From: Lonsdalea iberica
GTDB taxonomy: Bacteria > Pseudomonadota > Gammaproteobacteria > Enterobacterales > Enterobacteriaceae
Assembly (NCBI RefSeq): GCF_002111585.1
Contig: NZ_LUTP01000015.1
Location: 19,394-83,393 of the forward strand
DNA length: 64,000 nt
Direction: 5' to 3'
The notes beneath the pieces are model-generated. The model made no database searches, had not been told where the DNA came from, and saw nothing but the letters and a program-made list of their open reading frames with translations. This document shows positions 1 to 11,483 of the stretch, in pieces. A program made the position numbers and the translations under genes. The first letter of the stretch is position 1, and every line of letters starts with the position of its first letter.

Positions 1-19
1 AAATCCTTTCGCGCGCGGT

Positions 20-2308
20 TTAGATTTTGCAGGCGCCGCCCTCACAGCCATCATCCTGCGCGGCGACGTCCAGCAGGTCGTCCTGAGAGTCCTCGGCGCC
101 GTCACGGGTATTTTGATAATAGAGCGTTTTAACGCCGAGCTTATAGGCTGTCAGCAAATCTTTCAGCAGCTGTTTCATCGGCACTTTGCCTGATGGGAAA
201 CGCGACGGATCGTAGTTGGTGTTGGACGAAATCGCCTGATCGACGAATTTCTGCATCAGTCCCACCAATTGCAGATAGCCATCATTGTTCGGCATTTCCC
301 ACAGCAGTTCGTACTGACCTTTCAGGCGCTCATATTCCGGCACGACCTGACGGAGAATCCCATCCTTCGACGCTTTCACGCTGATATGACCACGCGGCGG
401 CTCGATGCCGTTGGTGGCGTTGGAAATCTGCGACGACGTTTCGGACGGCATCAGCGCGGACAGCGTGGAGTTACGCAGACCGTGGGTTTTGATGTCCTGG
501 CGCAGCGTTTCCCAGTCGAAATGCAGCGGTTCGTTACTGATGTTGTCCAGATCGCGTTTGTAGGTATCGATCGGCAGCATGCCCTGTGAGTATGTGGTTT
601 CATTGAACCACGGGCAGGCGCCCTGTTCGCGCGCCAGCACGTTGGAGGCCTTCAACAGATAGTACTGAATGGCTTCAAAGGTGCGGTGCGTCAGATTATT
701 GGCGCTGCCGTCGGAGTAACGGACGCCGTTTTTCGCCAGATAGTAGGCGAAGTTGATCACGCCAATGCCGAGAGTTCGACGTCCCATCGCGCCACGTTCC
801 GCCGCGGGGATAGGGTAGTCCTGATAGTCCAGCAGCGCATCCAGTGCGCGTACGGCCAGTGTCGCCAGCTCTTCCAGATCGTCGAGGCTATCAATCGCGC
901 CAAGGTTAAAGGCGGACAGCGTACACAGCGCGATTTCGCCGTTCTCGTCATTCACGTCGTTCAGCGGTTTGGTCGGCAGCGCGATTTCGAGACACAGGTT
1001 TGACTGGCGTACCGGCGCGATCTGCGGATCGAACGGGCTGTGGGTGTTGCAGTGATCGACATTCTGAATGTAAATACGGCCGGTGGACGCGCGCTCTTGC
1101 ATCATTAGCGAGAACAGTTCGACCGCTTTGATACGCTGCTTGCGAATGTTGTCGTCCTGCTCGTACTTAACGTACAGACGTTCGAACTCTTCCTGATTGA
1201 CGAAGAAGGCGTCGTACAGGCCGGGAACGTCGGACGGGCTAAACAGAGTGATGTCTTCACCCTTGAGCAGGCGCTGATACATCAGCTTGTTGAGCTGCAC
1301 GCCGTAGTCGAGATGGCGAACACGGTTGCCTTCAACGCCACGGTTGTTTTTGAGTACCAGCAGGCTTTCGACTTCCAAATGCCATAGCGGGTAGAACAGC
1401 GTCGCCGCGCCGCCGCGAACGCCACCCTGAGAGCAGGACTTCACCGCGGTCTGGAAGTGTTTGTAGAACGGAACGCAGCCGGTATGGAACGCTTCGCCGC
1501 CGCGAATCGGGCTGCCCAACGCACGGATGCGCCCGGCATTGATGCCGATGCCCGCACGCTGAGACACGTATTTCACGATAGCGCTGGAGGTGGCATTGAT
1601 GGAATCCAGACTGTCGCCGCATTCGATCAGTACGCAGGAGCTGAACTGGCGGGTAGGAGTGCGGACGCCGGACATGATTGGGGTCGGCAGAGAAATCTTG
1701 AAAGATGATACCGCATCATAGAAGCGTCTGACGTAATCCAGTCGCGTCTCACGGGGGTAGCCGGAAAACAGGCAGGCTGCCACCAGCATGTACAGGAACT
1801 GGGCGCTTTCATAGATCTCGCCGGTCACACGGTTCTGTACCAGATATTTGCCTTCCAGCTGTTTCACGGCGGCATACGAGAAGTTCATATCGCGCCAGTG
1901 ATCGATGAAGTCGTTCATCTGGGCAAACTCTTCCGGCGTGTAGTCGTCAAGCAGATGGCGGTCATATTTGCCCATGTCGACCATTTTCACGACGTGGTCG
2001 TACAGCTTGGGCGGCTCGAACTGGCCATACGCTTTTTTGCGCAGATGGAAGATAGCCAGGCGGGCGGCCAGATATTGATAATCCGGGCTTTCTTTAGAGA
2101 TCAGGTCTGCTGCGGCCTTGATGATGGTCTCATGAATGTCGGCGGTTTTGATGCCGTCGTAAAACTGGATATGGGAGCGCAGCTCAACCTGTGAAACCGA
2201 CACATTGTGCAACCCTTCGGCGGCCCAAGTGATAACCCGGTGAATCTTATCCAGATTGATACGTTCTTTACTGCCATCGCGTTTGGTAACGAGCAGACTC
2301 TGGTTCAT
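20..2308 (-). CDS. nrdA: Ribonucleoside-diphosphate reductase 1, alpha subunit
   Basis: Large subunit of the aerobic class Ia ribonucleotide reductase, which reduces NDPs to dNDPs in the cytoplasm together with the radical-bearing NrdB subunit. The 762 residues are essentially the E. coli length (761). An N-terminal ATP-cone (about residues 5-95) precedes the barrel. The catalytic set is visible: Cys in FSSCVLIE near 225, the N-x-C-x-E triad in SNLCLEI near 437-441, Cys in LCTLSAFN near 462, and the radical-transfer tyrosines in LYYQNTRDG near 730. The C-terminal CEGGAC carries the redox-active cysteine pair. It starts at an ATG and its stop lies at the left window edge; nrdB would be expected next, outside the window. 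A NrdR-like box lies upstream. Confidence 0.98.
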   Translation of the reverse strand: MNQSLLVTKRDGSKERINLDKIHRVITWAAEGLHNVSVSQVELRSHIQFYDGIKTADIHETIIKAAADLISKESPDYQYLAARLAIFHLRKKAYGQFEPPKLYDHVVKMVDMGKYDRHLLDDYTPEEFAQMNDFIDHWRDMNFSYAAVKQLEGKYLVQNRVTGEIYESAQFLYMLVAACLFSGYPRETRLDYVRRFYDAVSSFKISLPTPIMSGVRTPTRQFSSCVLIECGDSLDSINATSSAIVKYVSQRAGIGINAGRIRALGSPIRGGEAFHTGCVPFYKHFQTAVKSCSQGGVRGGAATLFYPLWHLEVESLLVLKNNRGVEGNRVRHLDYGVQLNKLMYQRLLKGEDITLFSPSDVPGLYDAFFVNQEEFERLYVKYEQDDNIRKQRIKAVELFSLMMQERASTGRIYIQNVDHCNTHSPFDPQIAPVRQSNLCLEIALPTKPLNDVNDENGEIALCTLSAFNLGAIDSLDDLEELATLAVRALDALLDYQDYPIPAAERGAMGRRTLGIGVINFAYYLAKNGVRYSDGSANNLTHRTFEAIQYYLLKASNVLAREQGACPWFNETTYSQGMLPIDTYKRDLDNISNEPLHFDWETLRQDIKTHGLRNSTLSALMPSETSSQISNATNGIEPPRGHISVKASKDGILRQVVPEYERLKGQYELLWEMPNNDGYLQLVGLMQKFVDQAISSNTNYDPSRFPSGKVPMKQLLKDLLTAYKLGVKTLYYQNTRDGAEDSQDDLLDVAAQDDGCEGGACKI

Positions 2309-2391
2309 GTGGAGGAGTACCTATTTGAGTTCTTGGCAGCCCATCGCCTGCATTTTCGCATGCGGAAAATAGTGTCTGACACATAAGGTAA

Positions 2392-2407
2392 ACACTATAT
2401 GTAGGGG
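2392..2407 (-). promoter_or_regulatory. Candidate NrdR box in the nrdA promoter
   Basis: The plus strand reads ACACTATATGTAGGGG, whose left half and centre fit the NrdR consensus (ACACTATATATAGTGT type). It lies about 85 bp upstream of the nrdA start and overlaps possible -10 hexamers (TACATA or TATAGT) read on the minus strand. NrdR boxes normally occur as pairs about 31 bp apart; the second member here (around 2423-2440, AACAAGATAGTGAG) is much weaker. The assignment rests on position and one good half-site. Confidence 0.45.
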
Positions 2408-3210
2408 GCTGGGTTGGTTTTGATAACAAGATAGTGAGAAATACATGTTAATGCAAGTAAGCGCATCGTGCAGAATTTGACCCGGACATTGAGATGGAAT
2501 GGAGTGAAACCAGCCGCAATGCGGCTTTGTTTTATGTCAACCGCTTCCACAAAAAATAAAAAAAATTGATCGACCGCTGGATTCTTATTCGAACGGAAAA
2601 AACAACTTTTTGATCTGGTCCTGTGTTTGGTTGTTTGGCCGCCAGGAGACGCGCTTTTGTAAAGTGCTTCTTTTCCCTTCCGCTCCGCTCTTTGCTGTTT
2701 ACCTGTTTCTGGCTTGCAGGAAAGTCTGTTTCCATGGCGATCGCTGGTCGTAAACGGGGGGCTGACGCTGTGGGGCATGGGGGACTTAACATGGGGCGCG
2801 TGAGCAAGATCCGCCGTGCAGGAAAATCAATGGCGCGCGTAGGGTGGCATTGTCTGGTTATTGTGCGGGAATGGTATTTGGTGAACCTGTCTTTATTAAT
2901 GGAATGTATAATAAATGTTTACATCTCGATGAGTGATTAAGAGATGGACTTTATTTTAAACGTTGATTTCTTGGTTTTGGTTGGGAGTAATAAATAAATA
3001 ACCAAATACACGCTAGGTTATTTTTTATTCCAACAAAAAATAGAACTAAGTAATAATGGGTTGTTGTAATTATCTCGGTAAGAATAAGTTTGGGTCGTTT
3101 GTTTTACTCATATCGCGTTACATTTATTACGCTATGTTTATTTTTTATTATTTCCTATTGGGTTAATGTTTAAATGGTTTTATTAAATCCATGAATAAGG
3201 AAAATTCAAT
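2408..3210. other. AT-rich intergenic region between nrdA and a small exported-protein gene
   Basis: No gene is convincing here. Short open frames exist on both strands (2395-2778 minus, 2623-2940 plus), but they have low-complexity or basic compositions, no convincing ribosome binding site and no recognisable family. From about 2860 onward the DNA turns clearly AT-rich compared with the GC-rich genes on either side. It probably holds the promoter of the gene at 3211. In E. coli the autotransporter gene yfaL lies between nrdA and ubiG; nothing like it is seen here. Confidence 0.5.
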
Positions 3211-3486
3211 ATGCAATATAGAAAAGTCTCTATTTTACTGAGTTCCATTACTGGTTTGGTAATGTCTATGGCGTCTTTAAGTGCCTATTCCGGCACTGAT
3301 GTTATTGATTACGCGCCTGTGAATAACGATAGCCACGTCAGAGCGGCCGGCCATCAGCCTCATTGGGTGCTGGCGTCTAGTTCGGCAAGCAGCCGCAGCG
3401 CGAGTCCTTCGCAGGGCAGTACGAGCGGCAAATCAACCGGACGTAGTAGCAAAGGAAGTAATGACAATAGAAATGGTCGATTCTAA
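3211..3486 (+). CDS. Small exported Ser/Gly-rich protein of unknown function
   Basis: I do not recognise a family. The 91-residue product starts at an ATG with AAGGA about 8 nt upstream. Residues 1-28 look like a Sec signal peptide: a basic start (MQYRKVS), a hydrophobic core (LLSSITGLVMSMASL), and a small-residue cleavage zone near LSAYSG. The mature part would be only about 63 residues: a short segment with His, Asp and Trp (HVRAAGHQPHW), then a Ser/Gly/Thr/Arg/Asn-rich basic tail with no cysteines, probably disordered. The gene is alone in an AT-rich gap between core genes, which suggests acquired or fast-evolving DNA. A periplasmic or secreted role is inferred only from the signal peptide. 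Confidence 0.7.
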   Translation: MQYRKVSILLSSITGLVMSMASLSAYSGTDVIDYAPVNNDSHVRAAGHQPHWVLASSSASSRSASPSQGSTSGKSTGRSSKGSNDNRNGRF

Positions 3487-3562
3487 AAGAAGCAGGCTAA
3501 TTTTCCTGAAGGGATAATTACCTTTCCGGAACCGCTCGCCGTATTCAATAATCCTCTGCGTT

Positions 3563-3605
3563 AAAAACCATTGGTCATAGCTACGCTATTATGGGAATGG
3601 TTTTT
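3563..3605. terminator. Terminator-like inverted repeat after the small exported-protein gene
   Basis: AAAAACCATT (3563-3572) and AATGGTTTTT (3596-3605) form a perfect 10-bp inverted repeat. The inner part (CATAG and CTAT) can pair further. The T-run ends the right arm and an A-run starts the left arm, so it could terminate transcription on either strand. It lies 76 bp after the stop of the gene at 3211. Confidence 0.5.
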
Positions 3606-3671
3606 GTGCATATGGATTAATTTTAGTGGTTACCTAAGGGGTACCCATTTGTTATGGCGGTAGCGATGTAC

Positions 3672-3692
3672 AGGGGCGAATTTTTCGCCCCT
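3672..3692. terminator. Compact GC hairpin between the small gene and ubiG
   Basis: AGGGGCGAA and TTCGCCCCT form a perfect 9-bp stem around a TTT loop, followed on the plus strand by ATATTTTA. This has the shape of an intrinsic terminator, though the T-tract is interrupted. The rest of 3606-4089 (nearly 500 bp) shows no gene; the stretch before the 3' end of ubiG is moderately AT-rich. Confidence 0.4.
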
Positions 3693-4089
3693 ATATTTTA
3701 AGGGGAACGGGTGCGGTATTAAATAAAAAACTTTTTAGGAATAATCTGGAAGAAATAATGAGGATATCGAAAATACTTCTACTGCATTTAGGTATTAAAA
3801 ATAGTGAATATTGAAGGCGGCATCATATTCATCTGCCGTGGACAGACATCAAGTTAGCGATCAAGTTATCGATAGTTTTGCCTTGTCCTCGACTGAATGA
3901 TGGCGCCACCATCAGTCAACGAGGAGGAAGGGCAGTGGTAGCGGCAAGTTGGAAAGCAGTACTCAGGCAAGAACAGGAGGGACGGCGTGGTTTTCCCCCC
4001 AATCATGCCGTCCTCCCGAATCGATGATGAGAGCGTATGCGATGCGGAAGGAACAAGGAGAGCTCAAACGCCTGGCCTGGCTCGTCAGT

Positions 4090-4821
4090 CTATTCGGCGT
4101 TTTCACGCTGTGTATGCAGCATATAGTTAACGTCTACACTCCCGCCCAGTCTGAATGTGTCGAACAGCGGATTATAGTGCAGCCCAGTGATGTGCTTTTC
4201 CCGCAATGGCGTCGAATCAAGCCATCCCAGCAGTTCGGCAGGGCGTATAAACTTCTTGATGTCGTGCGTTCCTCGCGGCACCATCTTCGCGACATATTCG
4301 GCACCCACGATCATCATCAGCCACGCTTTAGCGTTACGGTTAATCGTGGAGAAAAATACCTGGCCTCCAGGCCTAACCAAACGGGCGCAGGCTTCGACTA
4401 TGGAGCGCGGGTCGGGCACGTGTTCGAGCATTTCCATGCAGGTCACCACGTCGTATTCTCCAGCGTGAGCCTCGGCATGGGCTTCTACGGTTTCCTGAAC
4501 GTAGTGCACGTCGACCCCGCTTTCCAGAGCATGAAGGCGCGCAACCTGCAAAGGTTCGCCCCCCATATCCAGACCCGTGACCATGGCCCCTTCGCGCGCC
4601 ATGCTTTCGGACAAGATACCGCCCCCGCAGCCGACATCCAGGATTTTCTTGCCGTACAGACCTTCGGCGTGGCGGGAGATATATCCCAAACGCAGCGGAT
4701 TAATGCGGTGTAGGGGTTTGAATTCGCCTTCCAGGTCCCACCAGCGTGAGGCGACGGCTTCGAATTTGGCGATCTCGTCGTGGTCGACGTTTTGGGTATG
4801 GGAATCAGCCTTCATGTGCAT
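4090..4821 (-). CDS. ubiG: Ubiquinone biosynthesis O-methyltransferase
   Basis: SAM-dependent methyltransferase carrying out both O-methylation steps of ubiquinone synthesis. The class I SAM fold is shown by [12 protein letters not shown] (motif I) and the acidic end of strand 2 at GLDMG. The family-specific sequence [19 protein letters not shown] and the C-terminal [10 protein letters not shown] match E. coli UbiG closely. I chose the ATG at 4821, preceded by AAGG at 6-nt spacing, giving 243 residues (E. coli 240); the frame also opens at a TTG at 4839 with no ribosome binding site. It is divergent from gyrA, as in E. coli. Confidence 0.95.
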   Translation of the reverse strand: MHMKADSHTQNVDHDEIAKFEAVASRWWDLEGEFKPLHRINPLRLGYISRHAEGLYGKKILDVGCGGGILSESMAREGAMVTGLDMGGEPLQVARLHALESGVDVHYVQETVEAHAEAHAGEYDVVTCMEMLEHVPDPRSIVEACARLVRPGGQVFFSTINRNAKAWLMMIVGAEYVAKMVPRGTHDIKKFIRPAELLGWLDSTPLREKHITGLHYNPLFDTFRLGGSVDVNYMLHTQRENAE

Positions 4822-5002
4822 GTCTAACCTTATCGTCAATTTTCGCTGTTAGTGAGTATATCCGCCCTGCCGCGGTTGTTGTAGTAAAGCCGACCATTGG
4901 GGACCACCGTGTGTCGGCGCAGGCAATAAAAATCAGTATCCTGACTGGGCGGTAAAAACCCGGCGCGGGGCGCGGAGTTTTCCCCGAAACGCCGCTTTGT
5001 GA

Positions 5003-5008
5003 TATACT
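5003..5008 (+). promoter_or_regulatory. Probable -10 element of the gyrA promoter
   Basis: TATACT lies 51 bp before the gyrA start in a GC-rich stretch; no good TTGACA-like -35 lies at the right distance. A strong -10 with a weak -35 fits the supercoiling-sensitive gyrA promoter known from E. coli. Confidence 0.55.
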
Positions 5009-5044
5009 TTTTCACCTTTTGAACTCGGGTAGATGCATTAATAG

Positions 5045-7699
<2,655 letters not shown>

Positions 7700-7729
7700 T
7701 CCGAGGAAATTTCTCCGGATGCGATAACT

Positions 7730-7759
7730 AAGCCAGCGTGTGATGCGCTGGCTTTTTTT
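7730..7759 (+). terminator. Intrinsic terminator of gyrA
   Basis: AGCCAGCG (7731-7738) pairs with CGCTGGCT (7746-7753) around a 7-nt loop, followed by an uninterrupted T-run. Confidence 0.9.
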
Positions 7760-7830
7760 ATGCGGGATCGGTACTGTGGTAGCCGCTGGTTCAGCGGCAG
7801 TTTGTTATCCCATAACCTGACGGTATTCCC

Positions 7831-10692
7831 TTGAAATTTGTAGCTTCATTTCAGACTACACTGAAATTTTCCCGGTATTTGTTCCGGGCGCTGGCTCTGG
7901 CGCTGTGGCTCCTGGGAGCGCTGATCTCATTGTTTTATATCAGCAAGGCGCTCAACGAACGCGAGTCTCAGCTGAGACATCTGTTTACCCTGAACGCCGA
8001 CCAGTCTTTGGGATATATTCGCCGCGCGACCGATGTGGCCCGCGAGCTTAAATATATGGCGACCAACCGGCTGAGCGTGACCAATCCTGGCCGGGAGCAT
8101 CTTACGGAAGTGCAGGAGAAGGCCTACTCGATTTACGGTATGTCGTCGTCGGTCAACTGTGCCGCAGAGTATGAAAAAAATGTCTCCCAGCTGACGCCTC
8201 TCATCCACTTCTTTGAGCAGTGGCACCACGATTTCTCTTCCGTCTACGATCTGAACCGTATCTTCTTTGTCGACCGACGCCAGCAATGTCTGGTGGATTT
8301 CGGCATCCGTAACCAGTCGCTGGACAGTGAGAGTCTGGTGAGAAACGTGCAGGAACGCCTGCAGGGACAGCGCAACAGCAAACTGTCGACCCGCCGCGAC
8401 GACAGCCTGTTCTGGGTCAGCTCCGGCCTGACCTCTGAGACCGGCTACTTCTATGCATTGATGCCGATCTATGTGGAGAACCAGCTGGTGGCGGTGATGG
8501 GAATCGAACAGCCTATCCGGTTGGATGATTTCATGCTGAGCAGCGATCTGCCGTTCAGTGTCAAACTGCTCGACCAAAACAATCGCACGTTGATGCAGTT
8601 CAGCGATGCGGCGCGCAATAATATCAACGGGCCTTACCCAGACACCAGCGCCTACTTCGGTTACATCAATAACTACAAAGCCTTAATTCTGAAGAAGACG
8701 TTGCAGCCGACCACGCTGAGCGTCGTGTACGCGCTGCCGCTGGAGGTCATTCTGGCGGCGCTCAACTCCTTGATCATGAACATGGCGCTGCTGAATTTGC
8801 TGTCGGCCATCGCGTTGTTTGTCATTACCCGCGTGCTGGAGCAGCGCATGTTTTTGCCCGCGGAACGAAACGCGTTTCAGCTGGAGGAGAACGAACAGTT
8901 CAACCGCAAGATCGTGGCCTCTGCGCCGGTGGGAATCTGTATCCTGCGGATTAGCGACGGCGCCAATATTCTGAGTAACGAGCTGGCCCATAACTACCTT
9001 AGCCTGCTGACCTACGAAGACCGTATCCGTGTAACCAAGATTATCTGCGAACAGCAGTCCAAGTCCGTGGATGTATTGACTAGCCGTAACCACCATCTGC
9101 AAATCAGCTTCGTACATTCACGTTATCGCAACGAAAACGTCGCGATCTGCGTCCTGTTAGACGTCAGCGCCCGCGTCAGAATGGAAGAGTCGTTGCAGGA
9201 AATGGCCAATGCGGCCGAGCAGGCCAGCCAGTCCAAATCGATGTTCCTGGCGACGGTCAGTCATGAATTACGCACGCCGCTATACGGCATCATTGGCAAC
9301 CTGGATTTGCTACAGACCAAGACACTGCCGAAAGATGCGAACCGGCTGGTGACGGCAATGCACAATTCGTCTGAACTGCTGCTGAAAATCATTAGCGACA
9401 TTCTCGACTTCTCCAAAATCGAGTCCGAGCAGTTGAAGATCGAAAACTGCCAGTTTATCCCGCGCGAAGTGATCAGCCATGTGGTGAGCAACTATCTGCC
9501 GTTGGTGGTTAAAAAGCGCCTGACGCTCTACTGTTTTATCGAACCCAAAGTGCCGTTGAGCCTGTCGGGCGATCCGGTGCGTTTGCAGCAGGTGCTGTCC
9601 AACCTGCTGAGCAACGCCATCAAGTTCACTGATACCGGCTGTATTGTGTTTCAGGTGCGCTGTCGCGACGGGTATATCGAGTTTCTGGTGCGGGATACCG
9701 GCGTCGGGATCAATACGCGCGAAGTGATGAAACTGTTCGATCCCTTCTTCCAGGCGGGAACCGGCGTGCAGCGGCATTTTCAGGGCACCGGTCTGGGGCT
9801 GGCGATTTGTGAGAAGCTGGTCAACCTGATGGATGGCGACATCACCATCGAGTCGGCTCCGGGGCTGGGCAGCCAGTTCGGCATTCGTATCCCGCTGTAT
9901 CAGGCCCAGTATCCGCTCACGGTGATTAATCCACTATTGCAGGGGAAAAACGCCTGGCTACGTATTCGCAACGCGTATATGGGAAATTACCTGCGTGCGT
10001 TCCTGCAGGAGCACGGCCTGAATGTGCAGGACTATAGCGGGCAGGCGGTGGCGGCCGATGAGATCGTCATCAGCGACTATCCGTTGAGTCAGAACCTCGG
10101 CGCGCGAGCGCACATTCTGATCAGCGGTTCGCATACGGGGTCGGCGCAGGAAGTGTCGCCCGGATGCTGGGAGCACAGCACTTCTGCCCCGCAGGATCTC
10201 CCGCAACTGCTGCAACGCATTTATCGCGGCAAAGACGCGTTGCCGGCCCCAACGTCCGCCGCTCCGGCTTCGGTGAGCTATAGCCGCGACAACGACGATA
10301 TCCACATTCTGGTCGTGGACGATCACCCGATTAACCGCCGTTTGCTGGCGGATCAGCTGGGGTCGTTGGGTTATGAAGTCGTTACGGCTAACGACGGGTT
10401 GGACGCGCTCGACGTGTTAAGCAAACTATCCGTAGATATCGTGCTGACGGACGTCAATATGCCGAATCTGGATGGGTACGGATTTACTCGCCGGATGCGC
10501 GAGATGGCAATGACGCTGCCGGTAATTGGGGTGACCGCAAACGCGTTGGCGGAAGAACGGCAGCGCTGTTTAGAAGCCGGTATGGATAACTGCCTGTCGA
10601 AACCGGTCACGCTGGATACGCTGCAACAGTCTTTGGCGTATTACGCCAATCTGGTACGGCAAAACAACGCTGCGCAGCCCAAGGATCGCTGA
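7831..10692 (+). CDS. rcsC: Hybrid sensor histidine kinase RcsC
   Basis: Inner-membrane kinase of the Rcs phosphorelay, which senses envelope stress and passes phosphate through RcsD to RcsB. The order is: TM1 (about residues 20-42), a periplasmic domain, TM2 (about 311-337), a PAS-like segment, a dimerisation domain with the phospho-acceptor His478 in ATVSHELRTPLYG, an HATPase domain with DTGVGI and GTGLGL, a variable linker, and a C-terminal receiver with acidic pair VVDDHPIN and acceptor Asp874 in LTDVNMPN. Length 953 (E. coli 949). The start is a TTG; the N-terminus (MKFVASFQTTLK) aligns with E. coli RcsC, so I keep it. It converges on rcsB. Confidence 0.97.
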   Translation: MKFVASFQTTLKFSRYLFRALALALWLLGALISLFYISKALNERESQLRHLFTLNADQSLGYIRRATDVARELKYMATNRLSVTNPGREHLTEVQEKAYSIYGMSSSVNCAAEYEKNVSQLTPLIHFFEQWHHDFSSVYDLNRIFFVDRRQQCLVDFGIRNQSLDSESLVRNVQERLQGQRNSKLSTRRDDSLFWVSSGLTSETGYFYALMPIYVENQLVAVMGIEQPIRLDDFMLSSDLPFSVKLLDQNNRTLMQFSDAARNNINGPYPDTSAYFGYINNYKALILKKTLQPTTLSVVYALPLEVILAALNSLIMNMALLNLLSAIALFVITRVLEQRMFLPAERNAFQLEENEQFNRKIVASAPVGICILRISDGANILSNELAHNYLSLLTYEDRIRVTKIICEQQSKSVDVLTSRNHHLQISFVHSRYRNENVAICVLLDVSARVRMEESLQEMANAAEQASQSKSMFLATVSHELRTPLYGIIGNLDLLQTKTLPKDANRLVTAMHNSSELLLKIISDILDFSKIESEQLKIENCQFIPREVISHVVSNYLPLVVKKRLTLYCFIEPKVPLSLSGDPVRLQQVLSNLLSNAIKFTDTGCIVFQVRCRDGYIEFLVRDTGVGINTREVMKLFDPFFQAGTGVQRHFQGTGLGLAICEKLVNLMDGDITIESAPGLGSQFGIRIPLYQAQYPLTVINPLLQGKNAWLRIRNAYMGNYLRAFLQEHGLNVQDYSGQAVAADEIVISDYPLSQNLGARAHILISGSHTGSAQEVSPGCWEHSTSAPQDLPQLLQRIYRGKDALPAPTSAAPASVSYSRDNDDIHILVVDDHPINRRLLADQLGSLGYEVVTANDGLDALDVLSKLSVDIVLTDVNMPNLDGYGFTRRMREMAMTLPVIGVTANALAEERQRCLEAGMDNCLSKPVTLDTLQQSLAYYANLVRQNNAAQPKDR

Positions 10693-10759
10693 CCCTCGTC
10701 CTTGCCTCGATATCGGTGGGTTGCAAGTCAGACTTGCGATGAGTCGGGGGAGTGGAAAC

Positions 10760-10785
10760 GAAAAAAAAGGCTCTGAAAAGAGCCT
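10760..10785 (-). terminator. Intrinsic terminator of rcsDB
   Basis: Read on the minus strand, AGGCTCT and AGAGCCT form a 7-bp stem with a 4-nt loop followed by eight Ts. It lies in the convergent rcsC/rcsB gap about 40 bp after the rcsB stop. Confidence 0.88.
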
Positions 10786-10826
10786 GAGTGCGGAATGCCC
10801 GCCGAGATCATCGGCGGGGGACGGCA

Positions 10827-11477
10827 TTACTCTTTTTCTGTCGACGCCACGCCGACGGAGGAGAGGTAGTTCAACAGCGCAATATCGTTATCAACCCCGA
10901 GTTTGGTCATGGCTGATTTCTTTTGGCTGCTAATGGTCTTGATGCTGCGGTTAAGCTTTCTGGCAATCTCTGTTACCAGGAAACCTTCCGCGAACAGGCG
11001 CAGCACTTCGCTTTCCTTCGGCGACAGGCGTTTGTCGCCATAGCCGCTGGCGCTGATTTTTTCCAACACCTTGCTCACGCTTTCCGGCGTGAATTTCTTG
11101 CCTTTCTGCAACGCGGCCAATGCCTTAGGCAGATCCGTCGGCGCGCCTTGTTTAAGTACGATCCCTTCGATGTCCAGCTCCAGTACGGCGCTAAGAATCG
11201 CTGGGTTGTTGTTCATGGTCAGAACAATAATTGACAGCTGCGGAAAGTGACGCTTGATATATTTGATCAGCGTAATTCCGTCGCCGTATTTATCCCCTGG
11301 CATGGATAAATCAGTAATAAGAACGTTGGCGTTGAGCTTTGGTAAATTATTGATTAACGCTGTTGAGTCTTCAAATTCCCCAACGACGTTCACCCACTCG
11401 ATTTGTTCCAGCGATTTTCTGATGCCGAAAAGAACGATTGGATGGTCGTCTGCAATAATTACATTAATGTTGTTCAT
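10827..11477 (-). CDS. rcsB: Response regulator RcsB
   Basis: DNA-binding response regulator of the Rcs phosphorelay, acting alone or with partners such as RcsA on capsule, motility and envelope genes. The 216 residues match the E. coli length. The receiver domain holds the acidic pair ADDHP (Asp10, Asp11) and the phospho-acceptor Asp56 in LITDLSMPGDKYGDG. A LuxR/FixJ-type helix-turn-helix follows (LSPKESEVLRLFAEG, with recognition helix KTISSQKKSAMTKLG). The ATG lies 6 nt after the rcsD stop, so the two genes are cotranscribed. Confidence 0.98.
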   Translation of the reverse strand: MNNINVIIADDHPIVLFGIRKSLEQIEWVNVVGEFEDSTALINNLPKLNANVLITDLSMPGDKYGDGITLIKYIKRHFPQLSIIVLTMNNNPAILSAVLELDIEGIVLKQGAPTDLPKALAALQKGKKFTPESVSKVLEKISASGYGDKRLSPKESEVLRLFAEGFLVTEIARKLNRSIKTISSQKKSAMTKLGVDNDIALLNYLSSVGVASTEKE

Positions 11478-11483
11478 TGTTGT

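Noticed and set aside
2395..2778. 127-codon open frame between nrdA and the small exported-protein gene
   Set aside because: Basic, low-complexity sequence with overlapping rival frames; no plausible ribosome binding site or family.
3949..4713. 254-codon open frame on the plus strand antisense to ubiG
   Set aside because: It mostly overlaps ubiG, which is near-identical to the E. coli enzyme, and its own sequence is compositionally odd.
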